From Incurvaria masculella (Eukaryota; Arthropoda; Insecta; Lepidoptera; Incurvariidae), in NCBI GenBank assembly GCA_946894095.1, contig OX335645.2, positions 17,321,001 through 17,385,000 of the forward strand: 64,000 nt of DNA, given 5' to 3'. The notes beneath the pieces were generated by a model. The model saw only the letters and a program-made list of their open reading frames with translations. It was not told the DNA's origin and ran no database searches. Positions within the stretch are counted from its first letter, which is position 1, and every line of letters starts with the position of its first letter. Made by a program: the position numbers and the translations under genes. Of this stretch, positions 47,770-60,330 are shown piece after piece.

Positions 47770-48859
47770 TACTCCTTTTCAATTTTAGATTGTATCACGG
47801 ATAAGTTAATGCACATGAACGCCGCAGAGGAGTGAATAATGCGCGTATGAAGTGCGCGGGTCCCCGCTAAAGACCGGCGCGCGAGTTCCGCCCACTTCAC
47901 AATTCTTACCTCCTAATTGTTCTGTGATCCAAGCAGTCGAAGCATTTGACTGGCAGCTATTAAAGATAGCTTTAATATTTTGACGGAGTAATCTAAATTA
48001 ACATTTCGTAAATAACAAGACGAACCAACAGCGAATGGATTACGTTTACTTATCCAAGAACACTTTAATCAACTCTACATCTTCCAAGCCGGTTCTGTTT
48101 TACAAGTTTTCCCACATATCCCTTTCATCTAAGCATATCCCTCAATAAGGATTGCGGCTAAAAGTTTATTTTCATTCATTACACATTTTCAAAAGATAGT
48201 AGAGACATAGTTATTGAAATAAATATTTATTTTCCTAGTGCAAAAGATGTTTTTCTTGTTGAAAAAATATTATCAGTTATCATTCTAAAAAATATTTCAA
48301 AGTTTTAAGACTTTTAAATAAAATATGTCAGGCCAACAGTTAATTTTATATGTTCTTTTTAAAAATTAAAATATTATAATTATCCTAAAAATTAAACTAT
48401 TCCTAAAATTACACACATTTATAACAAATAATAAACAGCCATATCGCTGCCAGGCGGCAGGGTGCCCAAAAGACTGGCCGCATTCCCTCTCTGGATAGCT
48501 AGGCAGTTAATTATATTTTAGTGTAGACTTTTACTAGGATCATTTCATTACATGACAATTTAATAGTTTATATTATTTAACTATACAACAAACAAAATCA
48601 TGCAGCAATCATCTGTTTCATCGAAAACCTAGCTCTCAGGAAATCTAACATCACCTGATCTGCAATGCTTACACCAAGAACGACTTATGTCTCGAAACGT
48701 GAGATTTGCTTGCATCGCACGCGCGACTTGACGAGGCGAGAGGCGAGAGTGGGGCCGCGGCGGGAGGGGAACTGTCAAGTGAACATGCTGGGCACACGCC
48801 GCGCCAGTCAAGAGAACCTTGGCTACCTTGGCTGACACCGACTCCAAAAATAACAATAA
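47770..48859. other. No gene recognised; CpG-rich patches
   Basis: 47820-47890 and 48705-48830 are GC-rich. The first lies just upstream of the THAP-like exon; the second has open frames on both strands but no homology I recognise. Confidence 0.4.
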
Positions 48860-49318
48860 TTGCAATTTTTTTTTTATTTTTAGTGCATATTAATTTGTTT
48901 TGGAATAATTTTTCTTTGAAGTCGGTTTTTTTTGTCAACATTTTTGTTTATTTTTTTATTTTTAGTGAATCTGAAGTACAGTAACTAATTTGTACATCCT
49001 TTCCAATAAAAAAGAATTATCGAAATCGGTTGGCGTGATATTGAGTTATTCGTCCATTTGACGCACACATACTTAATGCACATTTAAGACTAATATGATT
49101 TTCTCATGGATGCCATTGTCAAAACTAGACCAAATGGGACCACACGGGAAGCACCAGCTTTCAAATAAAACAATAATCATCAAAATAGGTTCACCCAGTC
49201 GAAAGTTCTGAGGTAACAAAAAAAAATACAGTCGAAAGTCCTCCTCCTTTTTAACCGACTTCAAAAAAGGAGGAGGTTCTCAATTCGTCTGTATTTTTTT
49301 TATGTTTGTTACATCATT
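48860..49318. repeat. Repeat E material next to the exon A donor
   Basis: TTTGAAGTCGGTTTTTTTTG near 48915 and the hairpin CCTCCTCCTTTTTAACCGAC / TTCAAAAAAGGAGGAGG at 49240-49278, with ATCGAAATCGGTTGGCGTGA between. The last element stops ~33 bp before the exon A donor. Confidence 0.6.
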
Positions 49319-49351
49319 TGAAGTTTGTTAATAATAATGCAGTTTGCTCAC

Positions 49352-49991
49352 CTGTAGCTCAGCTGGTTTCTCAGATTTATCGACACGTTCGGCGAAAACC
49401 ACACTCCGTCGCGTATATTCTCGCTCGCTTGACTGCTCGGGTAGCTGTTCTGAAACCGGGGCACCGAGCACTCACTGGTTTCCTCGACAACATCGCTCGT
49501 TCCATTCACAACGTCACTCGTTGCCCCCACAACATTGTTGGATCCATCCCAAACACCGTTCGCTCCACCGACGACGTCACTCGTTGCCCCCACAACTTTG
49601 TTGGATCCGTCCCATACACCGTTTGCTCCATCGATGACGTCACTCGTGGTCCCCACAATATCGTCCAGTGTTCCATTCGCTTTATTCGCAGCAGTATCCA
49701 GCACGGTGGAATTCGCCAGCGTTCCGTTAGCTTCGGCTCCGGCGGAGCGCACGGCCGGCGTGGGTTCCTCCGGCTCGTAGAGCCCGTCGCGCCGCGGGCT
49801 GGAGTACACGTAGACCTGGTCGAGCAGGTCCGCGCGGGGTTCCCCGGTGGGAGGGTGGCGGGGAGGGGGCGGCGCGAGGGGCAGGTGCCGCTCGGCCGTG
49901 AACCACGCTTCGAGCACGGCGATGTGGGTGTCCAGGCCGCGGCACGTCAGCCGCAGCCGCTTGTCGGCGCAGGACAGCTCCTCCACTATTT
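49352..49991 (-). CDS. Exon A of a SUEL-type lectin-domain gene (eva-1/latrophilin-like), 5' half of the domain
   Basis: Internal exon of 640 nt. The minus strand has a pyrimidine-rich acceptor ending TTTTAATTCCAG just before 49991 and a strong donor CTACAG|GTGAGC after 49352. The frame is open throughout and very GC-rich in its first ~270 nt, unlike the flanks. It opens IVEELSCADKRLRLTC and continues RGLDTHIAVLEAWF, matching the start of SUEL lectin domains (C...L.L.C..G..I.V..A.). A long Pro/Ser-rich insertion follows, then about three 21-residue repeats built on GATSDVVGGANGVWDGSN and NGT/NST glycosylation sequons, so this part is probably extracellular. The end NVSINLRNQLSY plus two bases joins exon B in frame. 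SUEL domains bind sugars or protein partners on adhesion and guidance receptors. Which receptor this is remains uncertain: eva-1 homolog, latrophilin or another SUEL protein. Confidence 0.77.
49513..49650 (-). repeat. 63 bp in-frame coding minisatellite in exon A
   Basis: The motif GTCACTCG recurs at 49513, 49576 and 49639, exactly 63 bp apart, giving 21-residue protein repeats in the insertion of the lectin domain. Confidence 0.88.
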
Positions 49992-52940
49992 CTGGAATTA
50001 AAACAGATATACATTTTATTTACTTACTGTATGCACACTTACTGGGTTGTAGTCGAGATTCTCGTGAGTTAAGGGCCTGGTACTAGCCAAATCGCAAAGT
50101 TAGACGAGGCACCCCAAGTAAACTAACTAAGTCTGACGATTATAAGTGTCATCCTTACAATATATGATTCCTTTTCTAGGAATCGAATGATTTTCGTTAA
50201 TGTATGTTTCCTTTTTCTATACAAAATACATTGCGGAAACGGTGTCCATTTCCGAACTTTTTTGACTAAATGTAGAAATCTAAAAGCAAATGGAATTTTT
50301 TGTTTATGCATATATGCTGTTTTTGCTTATATCTAGAAATCGAATGACTTTCAGATTTCTAATGAGAAAAATCAACTTTTTTTATTTTTATTATTATTTA
50401 AATAAATGATGGAATAAAAAAATATTAACAATCCATTATCAGTCTGGAGTTCTATTTGGATTTGCTGAAGCGGTTTACTACATATTATTACATTTGTTAA
50501 AAAGTGCAATTGTATGGCGCGAGTAGTTGGCTAGTCCTAGCGCCTTAAGAAATTTTATATTTTGCAAGATATTACCGATTTATTCTATAAAGACACACCC
50601 TGGGTGTACATAGTGAGAGTAGACAAAATGAATTAATTTAAAAAGGTATTTTTGGAATAAAAAACCAGACCATATTTGGAAAGTTACGCCCTATATTTAT
50701 TTTTTTATAAATAGGTACCTCTACACAAAATATATGGGAAGGACAATTTTTTTTAAGTCGGACAATAAAATGGTTTCTACCTTTTTTTATACAAATATGC
50801 CAATGAACATAACGATATAGCCAAGGAACATAACGATATAGCTAGAACTAGTATTTATTTTTTGATTAAAAAGAGTATTATCTTTGAGACTATCTTTCAA
50901 CCGGGAGGGAACAAACCATACACATTCACAAAATTTCATTGAAATCGGTTGGGTGGTTTCGTAGATTAGCCTTGCACACGTCAAGATTCAAATCAGATGT
51001 TGGTTGCGCATATTAAAATATTGTTTTCAAATTAGTGTTTGAGCTCTTGTTTTCCATTACATACATTTAAAATAATTTTTGCGTGCTTATAAAGCGTGGA
51101 GGAAATTGTGCTGTTTTGTCTTTGACCGATGTTATTTTTGTTAGTTTCTACATTTATTCAACAAAAAGGTAGGTGTGTTTTATGGGTCAATAGTAGTCCT
51201 TAGTGACAATATTTTATTATTCATCATCTCTGCCCACCCCTCCGGGGAAGCGACGTGATTGTATGCATGCATTTGTTTTATTATTGCGATGATCAAGTTG
51301 GACTTTGGTTTGGATTCGGTTTGGATTTGGTTCGGATATAGAGAGGGAGGAATGTAAGGAAATTCTGATGTCCATGTTGCCCAATGATTTCCAAAATGTG
51401 AACGATACTAGGTAGGCACATTCCTTCCGATTAATAAAATGTTTGTTTCCTTGCGCACAAAGCGTGGCACGTCGTCGTTGCGTCGCGTTTGGAATTGGAA
51501 CGAACAAAGCTCGTATAAATCTCGTGCCGCATTCAACGGGACACGTAGGACTTATTGAATGTCATTATACTGCACCGAAAATATTTCCTGGAACCAGGAA
51601 CGCATACTAAACAGTTCCGCTCCGCAACAGACAGTCGATGACGAAAGGAATAAGGAATACGCTGCTTACAATTGTGTAGCCCATCAAAACAAGCACATTG
51701 TAGACGATGCTCCGTAGCTCGCACGAGTACTAATCATTAGTACTTGGGCCAGCGGTCCAACGTATTTGATCACTTTCTGGCTGAGGTAATTAGAACTAAC
51801 ATGCGTGGGAGTTTCTTGAGTAAGGCTAGCGTAGGGTAAACGTAAACGCGTCAACGCACTAGCACAACATTTAGTTGCACTTTCACTTGCACATGCTACT
51901 GAGCATCGTCTGCAATGGGCTCTAGAAGTTTAAAAAAACATCATGAATTGTGAGTGTGCTGTGCTATCAATGAGAATGATTACAAAATAAAACTGCGAAT
52001 GATAATAACATGGTAATGTGTGTAGGCAGTGTCAAATAATTTTGTAAACTTGGATCGAAGTTTTTCGTCAGTTCTTCGCTGCAATTAATATTTACTATGA
52101 AAAATTCTAGTGTGGATCGGTATTTCAAAGGCCTCATATCTCATATAATTCGGATATTTCGGAGAAGTTACGCAGTTAAAGATCAAGTTTGTGAATATGA
52201 GGCTGGGAAATGGCTAGCGGTGTCTGGAAAGTGTCTCGAAAAACAAAACATTCTTTGAAGAAACCAAATACCTACCCAGGCTGAGAATAATATTGGCCAG
52301 AAGATTTCTCGATTGCTGACGTGCCAATGTGACGTAATAAAAAAATGCAAATACCTCTACGCTAGTAAACTCGAAATTATATCACTTTATATTCTTCATC
52401 TTCTTCCCAGTACTTATGTATTTTTTCCAATTCACCATCTACTTCCCTTGCTTCGAAAATAAAAAAAATCCGCGCTGGCATGAGAACACTTTTAAAAAGA
52501 AAACAACGGATGGATTGAAAATCGCAGGGAATGATATTAAACATTGTAAACGTAATTATCAAATGCATGAAATCAGAAGAATTCGAGGTGTATCCTATGA
52601 AATACAGCTTAGAGTGTGTTACGTATGTGCGCTGTATTCAGTCAAAATCGATTATATGTTATAAACGCGGGATACACTCAATCAATTTGCACATTCTTTA
52701 GTTTACATTGATATGATTATTCGACGGTAATGATAGTTTTTAGCGATATTAAAATTACTGCCAATCCCCACGGAAATATATGTGTAACAGCAAAATCCCA
52801 GGTAGGTATAACGTTTTCACAAAGAAAACAAAGCATGATTCTGGTCTTAGTTTAAGGCTATGTCTTACAAACTAGTTGAGGATGCATTCAGACCCTTGAA
52901 CATATTGCAAAAGGTCAAAACAGGTTAAAAATCGTATTTG
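49992..52940. other. Upstream intron of the SUEL-lectin gene, no exon found
   Basis: AT-rich. 50930-50970 carries TTTCATTGAAATCGGTTGG, typical of repeat tails. An upstream exon must end leaving one codon base; none found. Confidence 0.5.
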
Positions 52941-53206
52941 TTACCTGGGGGCTTAGGTACCATGGTAAACAACTCGCTAGGTGAATAGCAGATGAACAGG
53001 CAAAATAGTGATTAAATATGAGATAGATGTAGTTGCATTTCGTACCATGCCGACTGGTAAATTTCAGTTCACTTAATCGAATTCTAATAACACGCCTTTT
53101 GACAGTTAACATGGTACGAAATGCAACTAAAATTCAGATTTAATCACTTTCTTGCCTATTCACCTGCTATTCACCCGGCGAGTTAACTTACAGTGGTAAC
53201 CCCCCT
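52941..53206. mobile_element. MITE with ~95 bp imperfect inverted ends
   Basis: Arms share CTCGCTAGGTGAATAGCAG and TAGTTGCATTTCGTACCATG in inverse order; spacer of ~60 bp. No coding capacity. Confidence 0.75.
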
Positions 53207-54849
53207 GTTCGGTAATAAATACCTAATACATAATAAAAAAAAGTTCTAATACAAATAGTTACAATTCTGAATTCGTTTGGGTTGTAAAAGGAGATGTTTA
53301 TGTTACATGTTGATAATTTAGAATGGTCTGGTAGGTCCTTCCAAATAATTGTGGCGTTTAAATGTAGGCTGTTAGTATCACATTGTGGACGAACAAACGA
53401 TAGAGGGCTATTCGCTACATCGGAATTGCTTAAGTTGTACATTTTGCTTAATTATCTTGACAAATTGTATTTGTTAGAAAGTATATAATTTCGTTTTACG
53501 TAGATCGAATTCAACCTCTTGCAAAAATAATTAAAGATTGTGTGCTTTGTGTCCGCGTAGTAGGTACATGTGCGTTTCTATGTCAAAAATAATATAAAAA
53601 GACACGAAAATAAGGACAATACAACAGTGCAACAGTTCAAAAAAAACTTGGTTTATAAAGGCATCGGTGCATTCCTACACGGAAAGAGTACACAAAAAAG
53701 CATTGGAAAAATATTTCTATGTGAGTAAAAAAGTGAGTAAAAAAGTATTGTACAAACATCCTAGCTAATGCAGGTTAGCTGAAGATTTGGGACGCAAAAT
53801 AAACCGTTCAACGCTGCATGCCTGCTTGCCGATCCCGTCATACCTTGGGACGAAGGAGATTTGCCATCTAGAGCGACTACTATAAGATCCGCTGTGGCAA
53901 ATCTTCTAAAAGCATTCGATTTTATTACTTTCATTAATATTGAATTATGGTACACTTAAGTGTTTTTTAATAATCAAGGTAACGGAAAACTCATTTAAAA
54001 ACCGAAAAATGAACTATTGATTTAATCCACATCTCAATTTGGCACACTGTGAGATAGTACAATCTGCAAAATGCACCCTCCACCCCTCCCCCGTGCTACC
54101 AATCAGCCCCCCTGTAATATCCCTAGTTGCTATAGCAACGGCATTGGCCCAAAACATGCCGCTTGTGCTAACTCCGATAGGGATGTACGCTCACAAATTG
54201 ATTACATCTAAAGTGAGCTTTGGAACAAGGGACTGCGGTTTGATTTGCTGTAATTGGTTATTGCAGAGTGCGACTTTGTGGGAATAACGTGGACCCCTCC
54301 TTTTAAGTTTGGGGTCGGCACGAGCGAGATTTTGGCGCTGCTTTCTGAAAATATGTTTTGATAGAGAATTCGAATCCTGCTACAGACAATGCAGTGCTGA
54401 CATGTGGGATAAGACATTTTGTCTGTCATTACCAGTGACTGTTCATACAATTTTAATAATATAGTTGAACATATACTCGGAGTCCAATTCACGAATGTTT
54501 ATTATTTCACGGTCTTTTATTGACATCGAAAATTATTTTGTATAAACTATAGCCCGCCAACAGAGATGCAGATGTACAGAATGAATGTATGTAGGACGTA
54601 TTTGACGAGCAATAAAATGGTAATTAAATTGCTCAATATCTCTATAAATAATCCGATGCTTCTAGCCGATATCATCCTGACTTTCTCGCCCGCCAAGCTG
54701 ATCTGTCGCATGCTGGTATGTATGCCTTCATAAAAACGGCACTAATGAAAGCAGCTAAGTCAAATAAGGTGTAGTTACGAGAATTAAAAATAGAAGTTAA
54801 AATGGTTTGGAGACATAGAGCGAATGGATGACGAAATAATGAAGAAACC
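53207..54849. other. No gene recognised
   Basis: The minus ORF 53761-53955 contains ATADLIVVALDGKSPSSQG, which looks protein-like but has no identified family. Confidence 0.4.
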
Positions 54850-55078
54850 AAAAAAAAACGGCCAAGTGCGAGTCGGACTCGCACACGAAGGGTTCCGTAC
54901 GTCAAGGGTTCCGTTCAAAAGATTGAATACAAAAAAATCACGTTTTTTGTATGGGGGCATTTTACCGATTTGTTGTTATAGCGGCAAAATAATTACACAC
55001 TCTGTGAAAATATCAGCTGTCTATATGTTACGGTTACTGAGATACAGCCCTGTGACAGACGGACGGAGTCGAAGGGAG
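54850..55078 (+). repeat. GTCC-repeat family B, plus orientation, 3' truncated
   Basis: ACGGCCAAGTGCGAGTCGGA then CACGAAGGGTTCCGTAC, which resemble A and B boxes, to GACGGACGGAG. Confidence 0.78.
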
Positions 55079-55649
55079 TAGAATGATCGTGCCCGAGTGG
55101 CGTAGGATAACGTACCACGACCAGATTAATGAAGTATAACATCAAAAAGGTCAGGTGCATATCACCCGTCATATAGTGAATGTATGGACATATGTATGTG
55201 CGTAGATTGTGATATTAATGGTTGGTATGTAAAATCGACGAATTTTTGTTATGCATTTATATCACTTTCATTATACCTACTTCTATTGGAGTAACTATAA
55301 AAATACTCATATGTCCAACGAAACATACGCAGACCCTGTAGAATTTCATTACATCTCAATCACAAGACATCAGACAATGTAGTCAGTATCAACTTTCGTT
55401 GTTATATTTGAAAGCTTACAATATGTCTCGAGGTCTCACGATGAACGACACTTTCCTAATAAGTTTTGTTTGAGATCCTCGGGGAAAAATATGCGCATAT
55501 ATGTATAAAGTTATTCTTGAACCATCGTTATTTTCTAGAATCTGGTAGACAGAACACATAGATATATACTGTAATATCTGTTCCCATATTACCTCTACAT
55601 ATTTTTTTTCGGTGACTCCCTTGCTTGATACATGGAAGGAATACCTTTT

Positions 55650-55711
55650 GTCGCTGGACTTCTTGTCTAGGTTATTGTATGTCGCTGGACTTCTTGTCTA
55701 GGTTATTGTAT
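55650..55711 (+). repeat. 31 bp exact tandem duplication
   Basis: Two copies of a unit starting GTCGCTGGACTTCTTGTC. Confidence 0.85.
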
Positions 55712-56565
55712 GTTGTTAACTTTAAAATATGACGGATATAACTTAACTTACTTAACTTTAAGAGCATCGTTAACCTATCCATTTCCCATACTTCGATTGA
55801 TAACTGTTAACATGCTCTTAATGTTTTACTAGGTTTTCGAAATTTTGTATCCTAAAATATTTTGTCAAAAACTACGTCTGTAAGTTATTTTTTTTTTTTA
55901 TATATATTTTAGATTGGAAAATATTGGCTGAAAACATTGGACTAAGTTGTCTTTGTTTTACCTTCATTTTAGATGTTTTTACTAAAAAGTACAGATATTC
56001 ACAAATAAATAAAAACATACGAACGTAGAATGAACCTTTCTCAAGTGATTAACTTTTTTTATTAAAATCTGACCACTTTTCAGGTGTAGGGTACCGGTAG
56101 GGCCTGGATGATGATTTCGCTAGTTTAATGGCAGTCGCCGTGCAAAGTTGTACCTTGAACAATCGACAAAGAATGCATTTCTTATAATTTTCAAATCCGA
56201 TTGTACGAATATTTTTAAAAACAATATTTTTTTCTATTGATTTGCACATCCTAAAAAACCTACACTCGCTCCAAAACCAATTTAATCCATACAAAAAGCA
56301 GTTTATCACAAAGGGGTGCTAAAACGTTCCCCTCAGCTCATGTAGCGGCGATGCTTGATATTTATTACATGAAATGGCACTTCTGGGCCGAGCCCTCCCC
56401 AGGTGAGACGCTGCGGCGGCCCCTTCTTATCAACTATTTACGTATAGGATATCCCCACTCGAAGATCGCTGGGAGCCCTTCGACGTGATTCTCCATGCCT
56501 GATTCTTCGACTCAATGGTCCCTTAAAACTTTTTTTTTATATTCTATACTAACGTTTTCTAAAGA

Positions 56566-56642
56566 ACAACTAGCATTATCCAAAGCACAACTAGCATTAT
56601 CCAAAGCACAACTAGCATTATCCAAAGCACAACTAGCATTAT
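56566..56642 (+). repeat. 21 bp minisatellite, about 3.7 units
   Basis: Unit CAACTAGCATTATCCAAAGC plus A, nearly identical throughout. Confidence 0.9.
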
Positions 56643-57059
56643 GAACACATCGACCTAACTAAATTAGGTATTATGATAATACTATACTAATACAGCGAAC
56701 AAGGAAAAGTTTTGAATCTAAAGAAATAGTTTTGGCTACCTAACAAAACATATAAATTTTAAATTGCTTTTGTGATGGTCATTAAACATGTCAGTCGTCT
56801 GCTGCGTACGAACGTGGCGGATGACTCCTTGACAACGGGCTGAATGATCGGCTCGAAACGTCGGAGAATGTCTCTTCCCGCCGCGTGAAAAGCCGTAACA
56901 TTTATCAAACATGTGTGTAAATCGTCAAAAATAGCGAGAAGGGTGATTTTTTTAGCAGTACACTAAGATTTAGTAGGTATGTACGGAGCGCATCACCCTC
57001 AGCGCCACAGTAGGCATTGGCATTTGCAAGGAAACGTATGTTGGTCAAAGTCGAATGTG

Positions 57060-57446
57060 AGGCGTCTATTTCTCTGGCGAGGCTTTCTTTGAATTCGAGC
57101 CTTCACCTCTCGAACCATATCACGTGATGTTTGTTGCTGTTTTCGGATGACCGCCTCCATCCAGTTTAGCAATGCTCCCGGAATAACATTTTGTTCACAC
57201 GTAAATGTCGGAGCTCTCGAACGATGACTGGTTGTGATTTTCCGGCCAAATTCAAAACGATTACATTGTTTCGTTTACCTAATATCTATTAAGAAAATGT
57301 ATTATTAAATTCTTTGTTTCCGCTCTTTTCGCCCACTTAAAATAAATGAAACAAATTGACGTTTCACTAAAATTTGGCGCACTGTCATTATAATTTTAAA
57401 AATAGAAGCAGTGTGAAATTAGTAACAGTTCGAGTGGCGGACCCTG
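57060..57446 (-). mobile_element. Tc1/mariner-superfamily relic, copy 2 (5' part only)
   Basis: Minus-strand start CAGGGTCCGCCACTCGAACT, bordered by TA, then the same sequence as 493-760 and 1140-1240 (AAGGCTCGAATTCAAAG). It carries no family-1 MITE, so it shows the uninterrupted arrangement of the region around 754. Homology fades below ~57060. Confidence 0.8.
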
Positions 57447-59077
57447 TATAACAGTGTTATAATTCAAGGATTAGTCGTAGTTCCAAATATCAGCAGGTTA
57501 AGGAAGTGCCATAACCACAACGCATAGCCTACCATAATACATACTGCTTAGGGTGTCAACACTAGATATAACATAGCTTCCGATATTTACATAATCGTAC
57601 CAATGTACAATCGCCACACGATCGCCGTCAGCCGTCATCAATAGACGGCTCGCATCGCCAGCAATAACGTGTCCAAAATTATAAGGCCATTAGTGGACCA
57701 TCAACCGGGAATCGGTGTGGTGTGTGATGTTCGCACCCGCACCTCCGCACCCCGCACTCCGCGCCGCACCCTACCCACGTGCATTGTGCACGTTGCTGAT
57801 TAATGGGACCTGTCAACTTAACAGAACTTCCCCACAGGGAGGGTTACCGTTAACCTTGACTTACTGGTTAAATGCAATGAGTCCCTCGATCGCTGTTGAA
57901 CGGTGTGAACGTGAAACTTTTAACTGCCAATCAATGTTAGACGTGTCGACAGATTGACGGAAACAGTCGTCTGTCCAGGGGCGTTACCATGGTAAATTAA
58001 CGCACCGGCCAAGTGAGTGATTAAATGTGACGTTGATTTTATTTTTTATTATTTGCCAGTTCAACAAACACAGCAAAGAAAAACTGGAAAGAAACTTGGC
58101 TGGGTTATTTTAACGTCCTCTTAGTTGACCGAACGAGCGCGAAGCGCGAGCGGTCTTCGTTTCAGCTTGTGTAAAAATGCTTTCGTATGTCTGTCAGGCC
58201 GATTGAAAATTATATGTTTTTTTGTTGAGACAGTGTTTAGCAGATAAACTATGCATCCAATAATTGCTACGCAAAGACAGACTCACGACGTCTACAACTC
58301 AGAGAGGCACTACTGTTGCAACAGCGTTTGCTAATGCGTAGATAATTATGTATAAAATGCTTAATACTAATAATAAGTGATACAAATCTCCAATATTCAG
58401 GTAGATCGAGCTACATGTCCCACAGTTTCGTAATCCGATGCTAATGTCGTAATACTGTATTTCGGGCACTCGGCCCACGACGAAGCGATTTCATTTCGAA
58501 ACATTGCGCTGCGTCACCCACTCCGACCCCTTCCCCCTCCCGCCCGCTCCCGCGCACCACCGCCACCAAGTTTGACCTTATTTCTTTGTTTCCTACAAAC
58601 ATCAGGCCGAGTCGCGGCGGCAACGTATGGAAATTCATAAGTTCACGCGGTGCTTCTAAAGTTTTCCATTTAAACTTTACGAGCTCTTTGACAGACAGTC
58701 GCGCACTTTTGAAGTTACTTTACGGCTCTTTCTAAACAAATTTGTGGATTTTTTACTGCGGCTCTTAAATATTTACTTTAATATTTTCTGAGCACACGTA
58801 GTTCGTTCTACTCTTATTTTGCAGAGCATGCTTCCATGTGTTTTGGTTTTAAATGTAATAAATCACTATTTAATTTAAATATAACCAAAGCGTCAGTTTA
58901 TTTAGAACGAACCGAAATTAATTAAATATTTAATTTAGTTTACCAAAAACTCACCTCGATTTCTTATCGTTTTAGTATTTAACATAATTCACTTGCTCTC
59001 CGCGTACCTGGCTCTGTGCGTAGCCACGAAAGTCTCGTAGCGCCCGCTACGAGACTGCAATGAGTAGTATGTTCTAT
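57447..59077. other. No gene recognised
   Basis: GC-rich patches at 57715-57780 and 58500-58620. GAGCGCGAAGCGCGAGCGGT at 58134 resembles a repeat motif. No supported exon. Confidence 0.45.
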
Positions 59078-59324
59078 CTGGGGGCCCATTCAGGTAAGAG
59101 TGAGTTCGAGGTCGGCGATAAATATCAACATACTTTTATAAATACTTCATGTTTCCGCACTTCTTGAATGTCATTTTAGTTTGGTAAAAATCTTGTTTGT
59201 CCCAAAAATACGTTCAAAGGTATAATAACAGTTACGTTATTTATAAATAATAATATTGTTTCCAGCTATTCTAGGTTAACTCACTGTCGAACTCGAACTC
59301 ACTCTTACTTGAATGGGCCCCCAG
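59078..59324. mobile_element. MITE family 5 with ~33 bp inverted ends, full copy
   Basis: CTGGGGGCCCATTCA and GTAAGAGTGAGTTCGA at the left, exact inverse at the right, TAT on both sides. A partial copy is at 3916-4048. Confidence 0.8.
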
Positions 59325-59338
59325 TATTCAGAGTGGTC

Positions 59339-59850
59339 AGTCCGAGCTCTCACCTAAATTGGCGTTTACGGAACTTCGAAGGTACGTGAAAACGTCAAAC
59401 TCCATACAATTAATTTGAGTTTCAGCGACATCTACATTTGAAGCATTGTAATCAGATTATTTTCAAAATCTGATTACAATGCTTCAAATGTAGATGCCGC
59501 TGAAACTCAAATTAATGAGATAACGGTAACGTCGTATCCATTAAATACATACAATTTTCAACTCTATACAAGTTTTTACTAGATACTTACTTACTAGATA
59601 CTTCTCCAAACTGTCAAAGTCAAACTCGGACTTCCGATCTTCATGAAAACGCGGAGTCGGTGTAAACGGCAACGTCAACGTATTTACGGCGACGGTGAGT
59701 AAGCTGTCAAATCAAACTCGGCCTTGCAAATGTTAGTTCGCTTAACGCCCTCTGCGCACGATCTTCAATTTCACCATATATTTGAAAACGCCAGTCGATC
59801 GGTTTGGCGTAAACGCGAATTTAGGTCACAACTGCGAATAGGGGCTCTGG
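59339..59850 (+). mobile_element. MITE family 3, copy 3, interrupted by a hairpin element
   Basis: CTCACCTAAATTGGCGTTTA at left and GCGAATTTAGGTCACAACTG at right; internal GGCGACGGTGAGTAAGCTGT as in copy 1. A 108 bp hairpin at 59409-59516 lies inside, followed by ~60 bp not in copy 1. Confidence 0.78.
59409..59516. mobile_element. 108 bp near-perfect hairpin element
   Basis: Arms of ~50 nt, ATTAATTTGAGTTTCAGCG outward, with one visible mismatch and an ~8 nt loop. It sits inside MITE family 3 copy 3. Confidence 0.85.
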
Positions 59851-60330
59851 TGTAACCACGGAGGTAATAACACCAATTACATACGTTCAATTCGTTAAGT
59901 TCATTTCATTTTATATGAGTAGTCAGTCTTTAATAATATTCAATACATTTTGTCACCATAGCAACAACGTCATATCAAAATTTTACCTGTTTAATTGTAT
60001 TTCCAAAGGTGTATTTCATGATATCCATTCAAATTATTTGTTACAATATTGTAAAAAAATTATATGTATAAGTATCATGCGCAAACACAAATCTTATACT
60101 AATATAGTATAAGATATAAAAAACTAGTAGATTACCCCGGCTCCGCCCGCGTTAAAGTTTGACCAAACACACCGTTCACCCTTGAGAGAAATAAGCCTTA
60201 TAAGGCTATATTGATGGCGAGAATAAAGCAAATAAATACAAACCGCTTCAAAATATTGTAAGTGACAAGTTATAAACTGAAGCACAGACAGTCGGATGAG
60301 AGGCATTGGATTTTATAAAAGGTTTAGGGC

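Larger units (their letters stand above)
15943..49351 (-). other. ~33.4 kb intron of the SUEL-lectin gene, packed with transposons
   Basis: Inferred from exon A donor (GTGAGC) and exon B acceptor (CAAG), which have matching phases. It contains the intact mariner, the Jockey LINE, several MITE families, SINEs and two THAP-like exon fragments. No exon between A and B is needed to complete the domain, although alternative exons cannot be excluded. Confidence 0.65.
55079..57059. other. No gene recognised
   Basis: Contains the two tandem repeats at 55650 and 56566; otherwise AT-rich. Confidence 0.5.

Noticed and set aside
49306..50001. 231-residue plus-strand ORF
   Set aside because: Antisense shadow of exon A; the minus frame has splice sites and domain motifs.
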